Notes: a model not told the origin generated them from the sequence alone. Shown: positions 19,951 through 31,230, counted from the stretch's first letter. The stretch is DNA of 64,000 nucleotides from Nemertoderma westbladi (GCA_032718475.1 JAUCBJ010007147.1:44083-108082); one strand, 5' to 3'. Numbers and translations: made by a program.

Positions 19951-20618
19951 CTCCCCCCCATGCTATCTTCCCGGTGAGAAGATAGCATCCACCTCTAGTG
20001 CACTAGAATTCCGCTGCATCCCGATCTACTATCGGGTGTGGGGTGGAATTATTTTCTCTGGAGCCGGCTTTCCAGGCTGCTCCCTATGGGTATGATATCG
20101 CTACCCTGCTTTCCTGTTGTCCCGTGTCGGGCCGATCGCGCGCTCCTCTCACACGACTTTTGTTTCCCCAACACTTTCACCACTAACTCCACTCCACTTT
20201 TACCCTAACTCTTCCATACTCTCGGACCTCCTCGTCCCTCACTCTGCCTCTTACTTCCACCCCCCCCCCACACTTGAATTGCACCAGCACTCTCTCCACA
20301 CTGTTACTCAACCCCTATCTTGCCCACTCACTCCTGATGAGTCTCACCCCCCTCCTGTGCTGTCGCACTCAAGAAGTGTGAAGTCGTCCAGCGTCATGTT
20401 TGTCATAGTCAATTGTTCCCCAGTCCCAGTAGCTAATTGGAAAAAGGTTGTATGACTATAGTACTTACTTTGCTTGTATTCGTTTACTAAACTAATGATT
20501 GCTACGTAGGTACGTCGTACATACTAATTGCACTTTTTAATCATTTAAATTACTTGAATTTGTACTTAAGAGTTTGCACGTCTCACGTGGTGCCTTCCAG
20601 GCATGCCACATCAAAGTC

Positions 20619-22911
20619 TTAATTCGTCCCACCTCGCTTTGGGAACCACCTTAACTCTTTCCCTCTGTCATCCTCCTCCCTGGGTCGTTTCCTGGCCGCT
20701 GCCGCTCCTTTGGTCTTATCTCCCTTCAGGCTTCTGACCCTCGCTGTCACCTCTCTACTAATCCCGGTCGTCGGCTCCTTGGGCGCTGGTGTTATTAGCT
20801 CCCGGTATCGCTTCGCGGGTGGCCCCTCCGAGTGGCCCTGTTGTCTCCCCCTCATGGCGTCTCATAGGATCACTTTCATCGCCCGCGGCACATGCTCCGC
20901 CAAGAAATCTCTGAACTCCCCCCTATTCTGTGGTTTCCACCTGTCCAAATACCTCTGCGTATTTATCACCCCGGCATACGACGCCGCCGTTGCTACCTCC
21001 TGGTAGGTAAACGGAAGTCTACATTTGATAATCTCCAAGTGGGCTTCCTGGTTGATATTAAAGAAGCCCCACCAGAACTCCTGGGCCTTCATACGTTGCT
21101 GAGTCATGGCCCCAACATCGGCCCACTCCTCAAAGACCCTAAACTTCTCCTCATCATCCATCCAGTCGCACTGGCGTCCGTAGTGTCCCTGGAAGTTGCA
21201 CTTCGAACACCGGTTGTGCAACCATGGACACGCCCCCATCCTGTGGCTCGACTCGCGGCAGTAGAGACAAATAGTCCCTTTCTGGAACCGGTACAAACAG
21301 CTCCTTTCCTGGTGGGTTTGCCTCCCACAGTAGTCGCAGCCGAGCACCAATGTCTCCCGCCCCACGTCGTCTTTCGTCCCAAGCGATCTCCGCGGTCTGT
21401 GGAGTCGCTGGTAAGCGAACTTTTGGACATTAGTGTCCCTATCCATGTCTATCTCCTCGCCCCTCCCGGGCATCGCCTCCCCAAACACCACCCGCGGTGC
21501 CGTTCCCGGCTGCTCGCCCAGCCTGATGGCGCTCCCCGCGAAATCCATCGCCAGCTCCTCATGCACCCAGGCCCGCTGCTTGCCGGGTCTATCCCAGAAG
21601 GCCCTCGCCCCACTGGCCGCTGGTATGGGTGTCATCTGCAATCCCGATGTCGACTGTTTCGGTGATCCCACCATCCACCCTAATTCTCGCCCTAGAGACT
21701 CCCCCGAACTCCCTGACGACGTCCAACGAAGTTCGTCTAAGGCCGCCTGCTCCTCGAAGCCATAGCTCTGCGCCCTAGCTTCCTCCTCCCTTTCTTCTGC
21801 TTCCCTCCTCTCCTGTCTAGCGATTTCTTCACTTCTCGTCTATCCGCCTCTAGCTGCTCCCATCTCTGATACGGCGTATCTACCTCCCCGTCTACCAGAT
21901 GTCGGCAGTTATAGTACACCGACTCGCCCTTCAGCCCCGGGTGGTCTACCAGACCCTCGAAAGCCATCTTGAAGGCTCTTCTGCAGCTTAGGGGTGATCC
22001 CGATAATAGGAATGCCATTGGTTCTTTCTCAATGACGACTATCATGAATAGGTTAAGCAAACCCATCATTATCCAGTCCTCCTGCAGGATATATCGCTTC
22101 TGATATACCTTTATCGCTCCTCTCCGGAATTGATACACCTCTTGTTTTCCTGGTCTCGCTCCCCACTTCAGCGAGTTCGCTAAGTCCGCTCCGTACTCCT
22201 CTCTGAACATGCCCCAGTCCATCGGTTTGTGACACACGAGCCCCATTAGCTGGCCCATCACCACCGCCCCACAATGGCCGGTGTTCTCCACTAACCCCAA
22301 CCCATCTGGTGCTGTCATAGCCATGTAGACCGTCTGCGTATCCAGAAGGTTGGAAGCATCGTCGCGAATCGCCGATCCCACTTTCGTCGTCGACTTCTCT
22401 CTCACTAGGGTTTGCACCACCTTCGGCAACTGTTTCAACTTCGGCCCGTCCTTCTTTCCATACGTCCCCAGATCGAATAGGAATATATCCCCATTTGGCG
22501 CGGCCAAATGCAGGAGTATGGTTCTGGCCGACGCCGCGGATCCTCTCCTCGAACCCTCCTCGTCTTCCACGGTTCCCTCATCGTCTAGGACCATGTATCC
22601 TCCCCTGCTGACGGACTCTACGAACCTCTTCCAATCCTTCCTCGGTGGATCCCTTGCGTACTTCGGAATCCCAAACTTCGCTTCATCTCCTTTCACCACG
22701 TAGTGGAAATGCTCGAAGATCGCGTTGTCCAGCGACGGCGTCCCGTAGGCACCTCCCTGAAATGGTCTTGTAGCACTCGCGCTCCGTGACCTCTCTCCAA
22801 CCACTCGTAGTATCCCCTCGTCTTCTCTTCCGGATGCCTCTCGGTGAAATCCACCAGTATCTCCTTTCCTCCTAACTCCGCCTTTCTCTTCCTGATCAGT
22901 TTCCCCGCCAT
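20619..22911 (-). pseudogene. ORF3 copy 3 (exonuclease-like, zinc-knuckle protein), broken
   Basis: ATG at 22911 matches the copy 1 start. A small deletion near 22750 removes the residues equivalent to about 54-62 and shifts the frame. The exonuclease-like part is otherwise open (22740 to about 21830) with D-D-E-G, K-V-G-S-A-I-R-D-D and the Y-I-L-Q-E-D block kept. A further frameshift lies near 21830, in the coiled coil. About 240 bp of the acidic linker are deleted near 21640, joining I-P-A directly to A-S-G-A-R-A-F-W. The three knuckles and tail follow (21674-20862), and the basic end lies in another frame (20855-20619). Exo I, II and the candidate III are unchanged relative to copy 1, which suggests past constraint or recent origin. 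Confidence 0.85.
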
Positions 22912-23250
22912 TCCGAACTCTCTCACTCGCTCACCTGTAAGGTGGTGCCTTGCCAAGGCGCAGTACAGATGAGTGATAAGGTTAAGATGGTCTGTACAGT
23001 TCGACAATGGCTTATTTCTTACTTAACCTCGAGTTATAGCCTAATTTTCCCTACTTAATTTCCAAAACCGCTAAATTGTACCCTAAATTGTAATTTTGTC
23101 CATTACTTTAATTATGTTCCAGAATTTTCCTCCTACTGTTACCATAATTTGTTTAATTTCTATTTCTATTTTATTTTAATATTTAATCTAACCCTATTAC
23201 TGTGCTACTACTTCTGCCAGTGGATTATCCTACTTTATAATCCGCATTCT
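22912..23250 (-). promoter_or_regulatory. ORF3 leader, copy 3
   Basis: Alignable to about 5340-5693 of copy 1, including the candidate acceptor CACCTTACAG followed by GTGAGCGAG before the ATG. Homology ends at about 23250. Confidence 0.6.
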
Positions 23251-23690
23251 GGTCCGATCAGAGACTTGCTGAGGACTTTCAAAGTTAACTGTCAAAATTT
23301 TGGTCTTTCTGGAGTTAATAAAAATACCAACACTAGAAGCAGCATGTTCTAATGAGCTGAGCAGCCGTTGGGCTCCCTCTAATGATTCTGAGAGTACTCC
23401 TAAGTCATCAGCAAAGTCTAGATCAGTTAGGTACTTGGCAGGATTTCCTCGACTTCTGGAGCCAGTAGGTGGAGTTATCATCACCCCATCAACATTATGA
23501 TGATCTAAGGACATGCGTAGAACATAGTCAACCACAATAATGAACAAGAATGGTGCAAGTGTGTCTCCTTGGAGGACGCCCCATAACACTTCAAATGGTT
23601 CTGTTTCACCGTCGACAGTAGACACAAATGTTGTCGAACCATCGAAACATTTCAGTATACAGTCTAACACAGTAAATTGAATTTAACGAA
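23250..23690 (-). pseudogene. LINE family B reverse transcriptase fragment
   Basis: Nearly identical to 57400-57800 of the LINE B copy on the plus strand, but inverted. It carries G-V-L-Q-G-D-T-L-A-P and an intact F-A-D-D (the copy at 57641 has F-A-D-Y). It starts and ends inside the RT domain, so both ends are truncated. Confidence 0.85.
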
Positions 23691-24239
23691 GTGGAAGGTC
23701 AAAACTACAGTACTTAGATTACATAATTTGTAAAAGCTTCTGTGGGATATAACTGGCCCTTTTGCTTTGCAATCCAGTTTCCCCCCAGGCGCTGGAATAC
23801 TCTAAAAAGCTCTCTAACTCGAATGATGCAAAGCGACCGGCTGATTGGCTGATTTGTTATACGAGAGGCTCTTTACTATGTTCTATCGGCCAACCAGAGC
23901 TATAGCAGCAGAGTATGCAACCAGGACAACCGAGCGGAGTGACTCATTTTGTGTGTTGGCCAAGGGTTGCAAAATTCCTGATAGTTCGGCATTTAGATAT
24001 TCGTGGAACTTGTGGAATCTGGTGTTCTGCCAATGAGAGCTATTCCTCTCTGTGTAAAAGATACCTGCAACGGTGTTAGGGACAGTAGCAGTTTTTTCTT
24101 GATACTGTTTTGTTGTTTCTATCTAGGCCAGGAACACCGGCTCTAGAGTCAATTCGTTTCAGACTTTAGAAGAAACATTAGTAGGCTTAAATTATAGAGC
24201 GTATAACTGTTATCAATTCATAACAATCAACTTATCTCA
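23691..24239. other. Stretch without recognisable gene
   Basis: Short open frames only; the 63-codon one at 23845 has no motif. Confidence 0.35.
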
Positions 24240-24860
24240 ATTCAGTCTTACATTATCGGTTCAACATACATTATTATACTGCTGTTTACTGTTGTGTTTT
24301 GGTTGAATATTATTTGGAGAACATCTATAAAGAACCCAAATTTCCCAATTTTCTTGATACACTACAGGTTAGAGAGACGGGTTATATATAGCGATTGCGA
24401 CTTATATTATTGTGGTTTGTAGTGAATTTAATGCTATTTGATAAGCACTACATGAGTCCGTTGCTGTTCTCTTTATATATGATAAAATTCATTGACGGTC
24501 GGCAAATTAGTGAGCAGTATTGTGTGTTACCGGTAGTGTGCATGATTGTGACTGATAACTAAGCATTTCCTAAAGAATGCGCCTCATACGTGAATCATAA
24601 GCCTTACCGACTTGCCGTTGTGATTAGTATAAGTCATATCTCTGTTTACCTAGATAGAGCGCCACGTCCTAAAGGAACTGTTAATATTTCCCGAAAGTGA
24701 ATAATATTAGTCAGAAATTATTTATTAACGATCAATCGAATAATACAGTAAGCTTACACTGCAATAATAATCTAAGCCCTCAGAATCCAGTCTCCCGGGT
24801 ATATCCAGCGGGTGAATGGACGCGCACTAGGCTGGCTTCTGCTAATGTTGTGTTTATTGG
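24240..24860 (-). repeat. Dispersed repeat R1, inverted relative to the copy at 63370-64000
   Basis: Its reverse complement aligns by eye with 63370-64000 along most of its length, including blocks reading CATTCACCCGCTGGATAT, AACAGTTCCTTTAGGACGTG and GCGCATTCTTTAGGAAATGC. No ORF. It could be an LTR or a non-autonomous element; ends not defined. Confidence 0.7.
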
Positions 24861-24959
24861 TATTAAATATTTGTCAACTTCTAAAGTCTATTTATAAACC
24901 AAAAGACATATAAATTTTGGCAGGTTAAACTGCTAAAGGTCTTCAAAAGCGCGTACATA

Positions 24960-25622
24960 ATTTAAATGATTAAGTTTTATCGATAATTAATTACAGTTGG
25001 ATATTTCTTAGTTTGATTAGGCTTCAATAGAATGCATATCTGCCAGATATGAATGTAATTTATATTTGAAGATTCTAATAGATTGTGCCTGCCATACAGT
25101 TTCTGGGACTCCATCATTCCAGACTTCCGGGGCCCTGAGTTTGATGGATTGTTTGGCAATCTGTAATCTTTTATGGGGTACAGTACATTGTCCGATAGTA
25201 GCATTACTTGCATGGTGATTGTGCGTGGTAGATGTGAGTGTAAGTAGTGTTGGTAGGATGTTTGGTGGTAGTAATTTATGTAAGTAGTTATAGCAAAGTA
25301 TCGCAACTTGTTTTTTGAAGATTGAAGTAATAGTGAGTGGTTGGAAATCTATGTTTCCTCTAGACTGCACAGTTTTTATGGCCCTGTTTTGTAAACTCTG
25401 CAGTGATTTTATTGTGGTTGTAGGGTTTTCCATGGTTTTTCTGCTTTTTCTCCTCCGCCTGTAGTGATTTCTGTGTTGGTTTGTGGAAGTATTGGATTCT
25501 GACTTGTATGTTGTTGCTGCCCAGACAGCATTGCAGTACTGTAAATATGGGTCGATCATCGTATGGTAGAGTAGTTTTAGTGCGTGTGGTGAAATGAAGT
25601 TTTTTATTTTGTTAATTATCCC
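24960..25622 (-). pseudogene. LINE C-terminal fragment (CR1-like or related)
   Basis: Open frame 25559-25017 (180 codons), with homologous codons extending upstream to about 25622. Motifs: P-Y-L-Q-Y-C-N-A-V-W-A near the start (post-RT region), S-L-Q-S-L-Q-N-R-A-I-K and P-E-V-W-N near the end. 5' truncated; no RT core is present. Confidence 0.7.
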
Positions 25623-25665
25623 TTAATAACAGACAGAAGACAGTGAAGAAAGAAGAACCAACCTG

Positions 25666-26802
25666 TTGAAATGTAAAACGACACTAAAGATTGCTACAAT
25701 GAACGCACGCACGCTGAAAGCACATACCAAACAGGGTGACATGGTCGCTCTGGCAATGGAATATAACATCGACATCATCTGCATCCAAGAACAACGGATT
25801 TGTCATGAAGACACTGCCATGAAGTACGATCACATTGGAAATGGATGGACGTTAGTAACAAGCTCAGCAGTAAGAAACTCGGCCAATCCATCAATTGGTG
25901 GAGTAGGAATTCTGCTAAGCCCATTTGCACTTAAGACCCTAAACAACATCGAATCTATAAATTCCAGGGTTATGATCGCAACATTTGATGGGAATCCCAA
26001 GGCAACAGTTATATGTTGCTACAGTTTAACCAATGCCTCAGAGCCAGAACAAGCAGTCAAGTTTTATGAAGAACTGACTGGACTTATAAAGGACATTCCG
26101 AGACACAATGTTAAAGTCATTGCTGGTGACCTGAATGCGCAAATTGGCCCAGAAGACATCAAGGGTTATACCTATAACACCAGTTCTAACAGAAATGGGT
26201 ACTTACTTTTAGACCTAATGAAAGAATGTGAATTGATACCAATAAACAACACATTCGAAAAGAGAAAGGGGAAGCTATGGACCTTTCAATACCCTAATGG
26301 AACCAAAGCACAACTGGATTACATCCTTATAAACAAAAAGTGGAGAAACAGCATGGTCAACTGCGAGGCATACAGCTCGTTCAACCTAATTGGTTCGGAC
26401 CACAGAATTGTGACTGCAGAGATAAGACTCAGTTTGAGAGCCAGCAAATCCAGGACAAGCAAGCAAATCAACTATGACTGGGAGAAACTCAGAACTGACA
26501 ATGCTGTATAGGATGCTTATACAGTAGAAGTTCAAAACTGCTTTGAAGCATTTCAGTCAATGGATGAAGACCAATCCACCGATTCAATATACCAGAATAT
26601 AATAACAGCCCACAAGGAATCAGCTAAGAGGCATATCCCCCAGAAACCCAAACGAAAACAGTATGTGCCATGGCAAAACTCTGAGGTTACTTGTAAGAGA
26701 GAAGATCTTAAGATAGCCTACAAAGTTAAACGAACGAATGAAGTGGTAGGCATTCACCAGCGGCAGCATAGTGTAAAGATGATAGAAAAAATAAAGTATT
26801 GA
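25666..26802 (+). pseudogene. RTE-like LINE apurinic endonuclease domain with one in-frame stop
   Basis: Open 25666-26511 from a TTG codon, TAG at 26509-26511, then the same frame to 26802. Endonuclease motifs: T-M-N-A-R-T-L near the start, I-C-I-Q-E-Q (catalytic Glu), G-D-L-N-A-Q-I-G, L-D-Y-I-L-I and S-D-H-R (catalytic Asp-His). After about 26560 the region is the linker that normally leads to RT; it is cut at 26802 by unrelated sequence. It could be the 5' half of family A or B, whose RT parts occur elsewhere in the window. Confidence 0.8.
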
Positions 26803-27351
26803 GGGTCTTTAGCTGGTTATATTATATTAGGTAAAGATACAATAGTAAACGTTTTCGACCTACCGGTCTGCATCAGACTATGTACTGGCAACTAACAGGA
26901 AAAGGTGGGGTCTATATATATATATATAAGTTTTAAAGGGGAATACCTGATAGGTGAATCCCAGAAAAGTTAACGTGTATGTATGTACTGTATAACGTAA
27001 GCGTAATTGTGATAGAGAAACTACACTGAGTTAGTTGTAAGCTGTCAATCTAAAGTACAAATATAGGGTTGCAGGTTGGGTTATAAGGTTGGGAGAAGTT
27101 GATAGGGAAATCCCAGGAGTGGTCATGTGTCTACATACTGAATGGTATAATTGGATTAGGTAGGTTACATAGGATTATGAGGTATCTACTTAAAGCGCAT
27201 GGTTAGGTAGAATGCAACATAATGATAGCTGTAATTTTTACAGAGTAAGAAATCACAAGAAACAGAAAAACCAAGACAAAAACAAAAAGGAAGGTAGGGG
27301 AAAAGCACATAAAAACCCCGGAAATTCGCTATAGAGGGCACTGTAGTTATG
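26803..27351. other. Noncoding stretch with a Penelope-like hammerhead remnant
   Basis: A TA microsatellite at 26914-26928 and the ribozyme-like motif described separately. No gene seen. Confidence 0.4.
26843..26885 (-). ncRNA. Degenerate hammerhead ribozyme-like motif (Penelope-like element remnant)
   Basis: The minus strand reads AGTCTGATGCAGACCGGTAGG and then TCGAAAACG: the hammerhead core CTGATG(C)A, a 4-bp stem II GACC/GGTC with loop GGTA, then GAAA. One extra base (C) breaks the CUGANGA consensus. Hammerhead motifs of this form are known from the terminal repeats of Penelope-like retroelements. No Penelope RT is visible nearby. Confidence 0.5.
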
Positions 27352-27385
27352 TAAGATATAGAATATAGGGTGTATTATATAAAAC
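27352..27385 (+). repeat. 34-bp target-site duplication, left copy
   Basis: Identical over 34 bases to 31197-31230. The two copies bracket the LINE at 27386-31196. Confidence 0.95.
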
Positions 27386-27822
27386 TTTACATTGGGAGAT
27401 TTACTAAAGGTTTTAAAATGCGAGGACCTAATAAGCGCGTTGCCCGGATGGGAAATAAAACGACTGGGAAGAGAACTGGGTCAGGGGCGTGTTGCTGACG
27501 GGAGGCCAAGTCTCGGCAGTGGTTCTCCCAATAGAATCAGGCCTCTGCTAATAACCATACATAGCCCTGGCCACCGTAGCAAGATCTTGGCTGCAGCAAA
27601 GAACCTAAAGGGCAATGATCGGTTCGGTAAGGTGTATATCAAGCCAGATGTTCACCCTTCAGTGCGACGTGAGGAAGGACGTCTACGTCACCTCGCATGG
27701 GAAGAAAGGAAACGTCCTGAGAATGCGGGGGGGGGGTCACTGTGCGCTACGATTATAAGCGCCGGGTAGTGACACGCGGTAATACTGTTATTGATAGGTT
27801 TAATCCTATAGGTGCCCTATAG
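27386..27822 (+). pseudogene. LINE D ORF1 C-terminal part (nucleic-acid chaperone-type), frameshifted at a G-run
   Basis: Open in one frame to the 10-base G-run at 27727-27736. The conserved continuation is in another frame: a basic R-Y-D-Y-K-R-R-V-V block, then R-F-N-P, ending at TAG 27820-27822. The upstream part carries R-P-L-L-I-T, K-I-L-A-A-A-K and Y-I-K-P-D, as in LINE ORF1 RNA-binding proteins. The 5' end is lost at the insertion boundary. The frame change at the G-run may be slippage, mutation or ribosomal frameshifting. Confidence 0.7.
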
Positions 27823-30800
27823 GGGGGAGCTGCACAACACCTATTTAGAACTTTGTCTCTATGCTCGTGGAATATCTGTGGTCTGAAAGATAAACTCCTA
27901 GATCCCCAGATTCTCCGATATATACATTCCCATGATATCGTATTCCTGTCAGAAATTAAAACTAATAAACCCACACACGTACCCGGCTTCACCCAATATA
28001 TTAATACGCCAACACCATCCCATCGCGGGGGGATATTGGCATTGGTGAAATGTACATTAGCTAAATTCGTGTTAGAAGTGGATACGAGTAAGGAGGATCA
28101 GCTATGGCTGCGGTTTAGTTTCGCGCCTGATACCTTGATCGGTACCTCCTACATAACCCCTTGTGACTCTCGCTATTTTTCGACCCAAATGTTCGGGAAC
28201 CTGAATGCCACCCTTGAAGAGAACCGAAAGGTTATAGTTGTTGGCGACCTCAATGCACGTGTTGGGGTCCCTAAATACACCGGTGAACGGCATGTGATTA
28301 ACCGAAAGTATCACGGGGTGGAAGATAACGCTGTAAATAGCAATGGGGAACGGTTACTACGTATATGCTCTACCACTGGGAGTGTAGTCGCAAACCATTT
28401 AGAAACAGGGAGGGGTGTGTTAGGTGGGGGTTTATCCTATAGGAAGGGTAAATCATGGGTAAGCTCATTGGACCTATGTGTAATTACGAGTTGTTTGGTT
28501 AGTAATGTAGTTAAAGTTAGTGTAGACAGAAACCAACATGGCTCGGATCACGCACCTTTATTGGTAGAAGTAGAAATTAATATTAATAATAAAAAATATT
28601 TAACAAGTGCGATATATGACAGAGCAGGTGATTTGGGTGCGGTGTGGACTGAATTAAATTTTAATAATTACCGTACAACCCCACTTGGGGAGAAAGGACC
28701 CAGCCATTGCAATACTAACTTAGACCAGTTTAAAGACCTTATTACAAGTATTCATCCACCGATAATTAATGACGCTAGTAGAGAGGGTGGGCAGAATATA
28801 GTAGAAACTGCAACACAAATTTTAAATGAAACGGCCAAAAGTTGCAAAGTTAAAAAGCAATACGATTGTATACACAATGTTAATCTACCTGAATCTAATA
28901 ATGATCGGTGGGCGAGGCTAGTTTCTTTGAATGACCCTAAATTAATCTGGCATGCAGTAAACTGGAAAGGTGAAATTGATAAACTAAAACCCAGGAGAGA
29001 GAGTATGCCAGATGACAACCAATTTAAAAGCCATTTTGAAGCGTTACTGAATCCTCCATCTGCGGAAACAGTGCATATGACTGACGAATTTTCAACCGCT
29101 CCATATGTTCCGATTCTAGATGATCCGTTGTCAGAAAAGGAATTTGCGGAAGTTTTAAGTGAAATAAAAATAAATAAAAGTTACATAGGTGTCGCACTTG
29201 GATTGTTCACTTCGCTACCTGGTAATTGGCTTATATTTTTTCTTGCATTTTTTAATTTCGTGTTTAAATTTGGGGCGTACCCCACATCGTGGTGCTACAG
29301 TAAATTAATAATAATTTTCAAATCGGGGAGCCGAGCTATTTGTGGTAATTACAGAGGTATATCAATTATGGAGACCTGTGCTAAGATTTATGATATGTTA
29401 TTATCAGCTAGACTGTCCTTATGGTGCAATATAAGTAGGTGTCAGGCAGGGGGTAGAAAAAACCGCAGTTGCACTGAACATATATTAGCACTGCGTCTAC
29501 TTATAGATTATGCGATTTTTAAAAGGGAGAAACTTTTTGTACTATTTGTAGATTTCTCAAAGGCTTACGATAATATACCTAGAATGAAACTTATTGAAAG
29601 ATTAAGAAAATTGGGTTGTGGAAAAGTAATGTTAATGGCAATCTTAGCTACTTATACATGTACTAAAAGTATATTGAAATCCGCTATAATATGTACAGCC
29701 ATAGGCGTAAGACAAGGTGCAGCTACTAGTGTAATATTATTTAGCTTATATATTGACAATCTGGTAACAATGGTGTGTAATACTGTAACCCAGGATGGTT
29801 ATTTGGGTATTTTGCATATTATGTTACTAATGGATGATACTATAATTCTTTCTACTAACCGTAATTTGTGCCTGCGTAAATTGGGTGCTCTTATAGCTTT
29901 TTGTAAAGAGTCTGGTATGAAGATAAATGTAAAAAAGACAAAGTTTTTCGTTGTTAATGGTGCAATGTACGATAGAACTCCTCTAGTTGTAAATGACGTA
30001 ACAGTTAACCATTGTACTACATACACCTATCTTGGATCTATTTTTACAGAAGATGGTAAATTCAACTCAGTTTTTAATCTACATAAAACTCGGTGCGAGG
30101 AGATTGTAAATAAATTTTCTATATTTTGTGCGCACAATACAAATATTGCTTTTTGTGTTAAAAAGCAGGTGTTTGAGGCTGCAGTAGCTACAGCATTCCT
30201 ATATGGTTGCGAAGGCTGGTTAACTAATAATACTAAGAGTTTAGATATATTTTATGGCCGTATGATAAAAATATTATTAGGTGTACGGGAACAAACCCCG
30301 ACCGACATTTGTTTAATAGAAGTAGGGATGCCTTCCATTCAAACACGTATAATGAAATACCGCAAACGGTTCCTACAGAAAGCTCTACATACGCTACCAG
30401 AGGACACACCTTTCCGACAGGCACTTACCATTTGTAAGAATGTAAACTCACCAGGGTACAACATGATAAAGTGTGCTATGGCGTGGTCCGAACCAAGCCC
30501 GACTAACAGCGACATTCTTACTAGAATACGCAAGAAGCCAAGCACGGCGACCAAGTTTGTCACATACAGGACGTCACTGAATATGGACCTGACATGCCAC
30601 TCGATTTACAGCCTGAAATCCCCGTATGTACCGGATTATATTAGGGTGCACTTCAGCAGAATGCGATTAATGTCGCACAACCTGTTTGTAGAACGAGGGC
30701 GATGGTCGCGGATTCCACACGAGGAGCGAGTGTGTCCCTGTGATAACAAATCCGTTCAGGACGAAGTGCACACACTGTTACATTGCCCAATATCACTACC

Positions 30801-30918
30801 AATACGCAGACAGTACCCACAGTTAAATATGCAAAATATAAGTATATTTTTCAATGGTAATATGGATAATATTGAACAATTGTGTAGGTATATAGAGTCA
30901 GTAATGTCTGTATATTAA
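27823..30918 (+). CDS. LINE D ORF2: endonuclease, reverse transcriptase, C-terminal Cys/His domain
   Basis: More than 1020 open codons in the frame of the ORF1 tail, following its TAG. There is no ATG until well into the endonuclease domain, so translation probably comes by readthrough or reinitiation, or from a non-AUG codon such as TTG 27853. Domains: apurinic endonuclease (C-S-W-N-I-C-G-L; S-E-I-K-T; G-D-L-N-A-R-V-G; S-D-H-A-P at about 28550); RT with N-Y-R-G-I-S-I; V-D-F-S-K-A-Y-D (first Asp); V-R-Q-G-A-A-T-S; and L-M-D-D at 29830-29838, where most LINEs have Y/F-A-D-D or V-D-D. The end has R-G-R-W-S-R-I-P, C-P-C and L-L-H-C-P, a typical C-terminal zinc-binding region. The clade is not certain. 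Confidence 0.9.
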   Translation, partial: GGAAQHLFRTLSLCSWNICGLKDKLLDPQILRYIHSHDIVFLSEIKTNKPTHVPGFTQYINTPTPSHRGGILALVKCTLAKFVLEVDTSKEDQLWLRFSFAPDTLIGTSYITPCDSRYFSTQMFGNLNATLEENRKVIVVGDLNARVGVPKYTGERHVINRKYHGVEDNAVNSNGERLLRICSTTGSVVANHLETGRGVLGGGLSYRKGKSWVSSLDLCVITSCLVSNVVKVSVDRNQHGSDHAPLLVEVEININNKKYLTSAIYDRAGDLGAVWTELNFNNYRTTPLGEKGPSHCNTNLDQFKDLITSIHPPIINDASREGGQNIVETATQILNETAKSCKVKKQYDCIHNVNLPESNNDRWARLVSLNDPKLIWHAVNWKGEIDKLKPRRESMPDDNQFKSHFEALLNPPSAETVHMTDEFSTAPYVPILDDPLSEKEFAEVLSEIKINKSYIGVALGLFTSLPGNWLIFFLAFFNFVFKFGAYPTSWCYSKLIIIFKSGSRAICGNYRGISIMETCAKIYDMLLSARLSLWCNISRCQAGGRKNRSCTEHILALRLLIDYAIFKREKLFVLFVDFSKAYDNIPRMKLIERLRKLGCGKVMLMAILATYTCTKSILKSAIICTAIGVRQGAATSVILFSLYIDNLVTMVCNTVTQDGYLGILHIMLLMDDTIILSTNRNLCLRKLGALIAFCKESGMKINVKKTKFFVVNGAMYDRTPLVVNDVTVNHCTTYTYLGSIFTEDGKFNSVFNLHKTRCEEIVNKFSIFCAHNTNIAFCVKKQVFEAAVATAFLYGCEGWLTNNTKSLDIFYGRMIKILLGVREQTPTDICLIEVGMPSIQTRIMKYRKRFLQKALHTLPEDTPFRQALTICKNVNSPGYNMIKCAMAWSEPSPTNSDILTRIRKKPSTATKFVTYRTSLNMDLTCHSIYSLKSPYVPDYIRVHFSRMRLMSHNLFVERGRWSRIPHEERVCPCDNKSVQDEVHTLLHCPISLPIRRQYPQLNMQNISIFFNGNMDNIEQLCRYIESVMSVY

Positions 30919-31196
30919 GCTGTTTTTGTATACGAGGTTCAAAAATTATTCGATTGATAGCATCAATACATTAGTATTAGTAATGAGGCATTAGTAATGT
31001 GTCAATTAAAATAATCTTGTGCTAATTATATTTAAATGTTTATTTTATTAAATTACAGTAGGAATTATTATTTTGATGATTATGTATAACATGTATATTA
31101 TTAATATCAGGACGTAAAGTGATGTTGTGCTGGTTAATAATTGTTTATCTCATTTATATACAATCTAACTTTATGTCAATAAACTAACTAACTAAC

Positions 31197-31230
31197 TAAG
31201 ATATAGAATATAGGGTGTATTATATAAAAC
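31197..31230 (+). repeat. 34-bp target-site duplication, right copy
   Basis: Identical to 27352-27385. Confidence 0.95.

Larger units (their letters stand above)
19392..23250 (-). mobile_element. Third copy of the ORF3 LTR element, 5' truncated (copy 3)
   Basis: On the minus strand: leader (23250-22912), broken ORF3 (22911-20619), shared 3' untranslated region, polypurine tract (C-run at about 19951-19960) and LTR (19950-19392). Homology to copy 1 upstream of ORF3 stops near 23250, where a LINE B fragment abuts, so pol and minisatellite are missing here. Confidence 0.85.
27386..31196 (+). mobile_element. Young LINE (family D), 5' truncated in ORF1, ORF2 open
   Basis: 3.8 kb between perfect 34-bp duplications. 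ORF1 tail (27386-27822), ORF2 (27823-30918), a 3' untranslated region with AATAAA at about 31179 and an (ACTA)n tail at 31183-31196. The intact duplication and open ORF2 indicate a recent insertion. Confidence 0.93.

Noticed and set aside
20892-21665. 257-codon plus-strand frame
   Set aside because: Antisense shadow of ORF3 copy 3.
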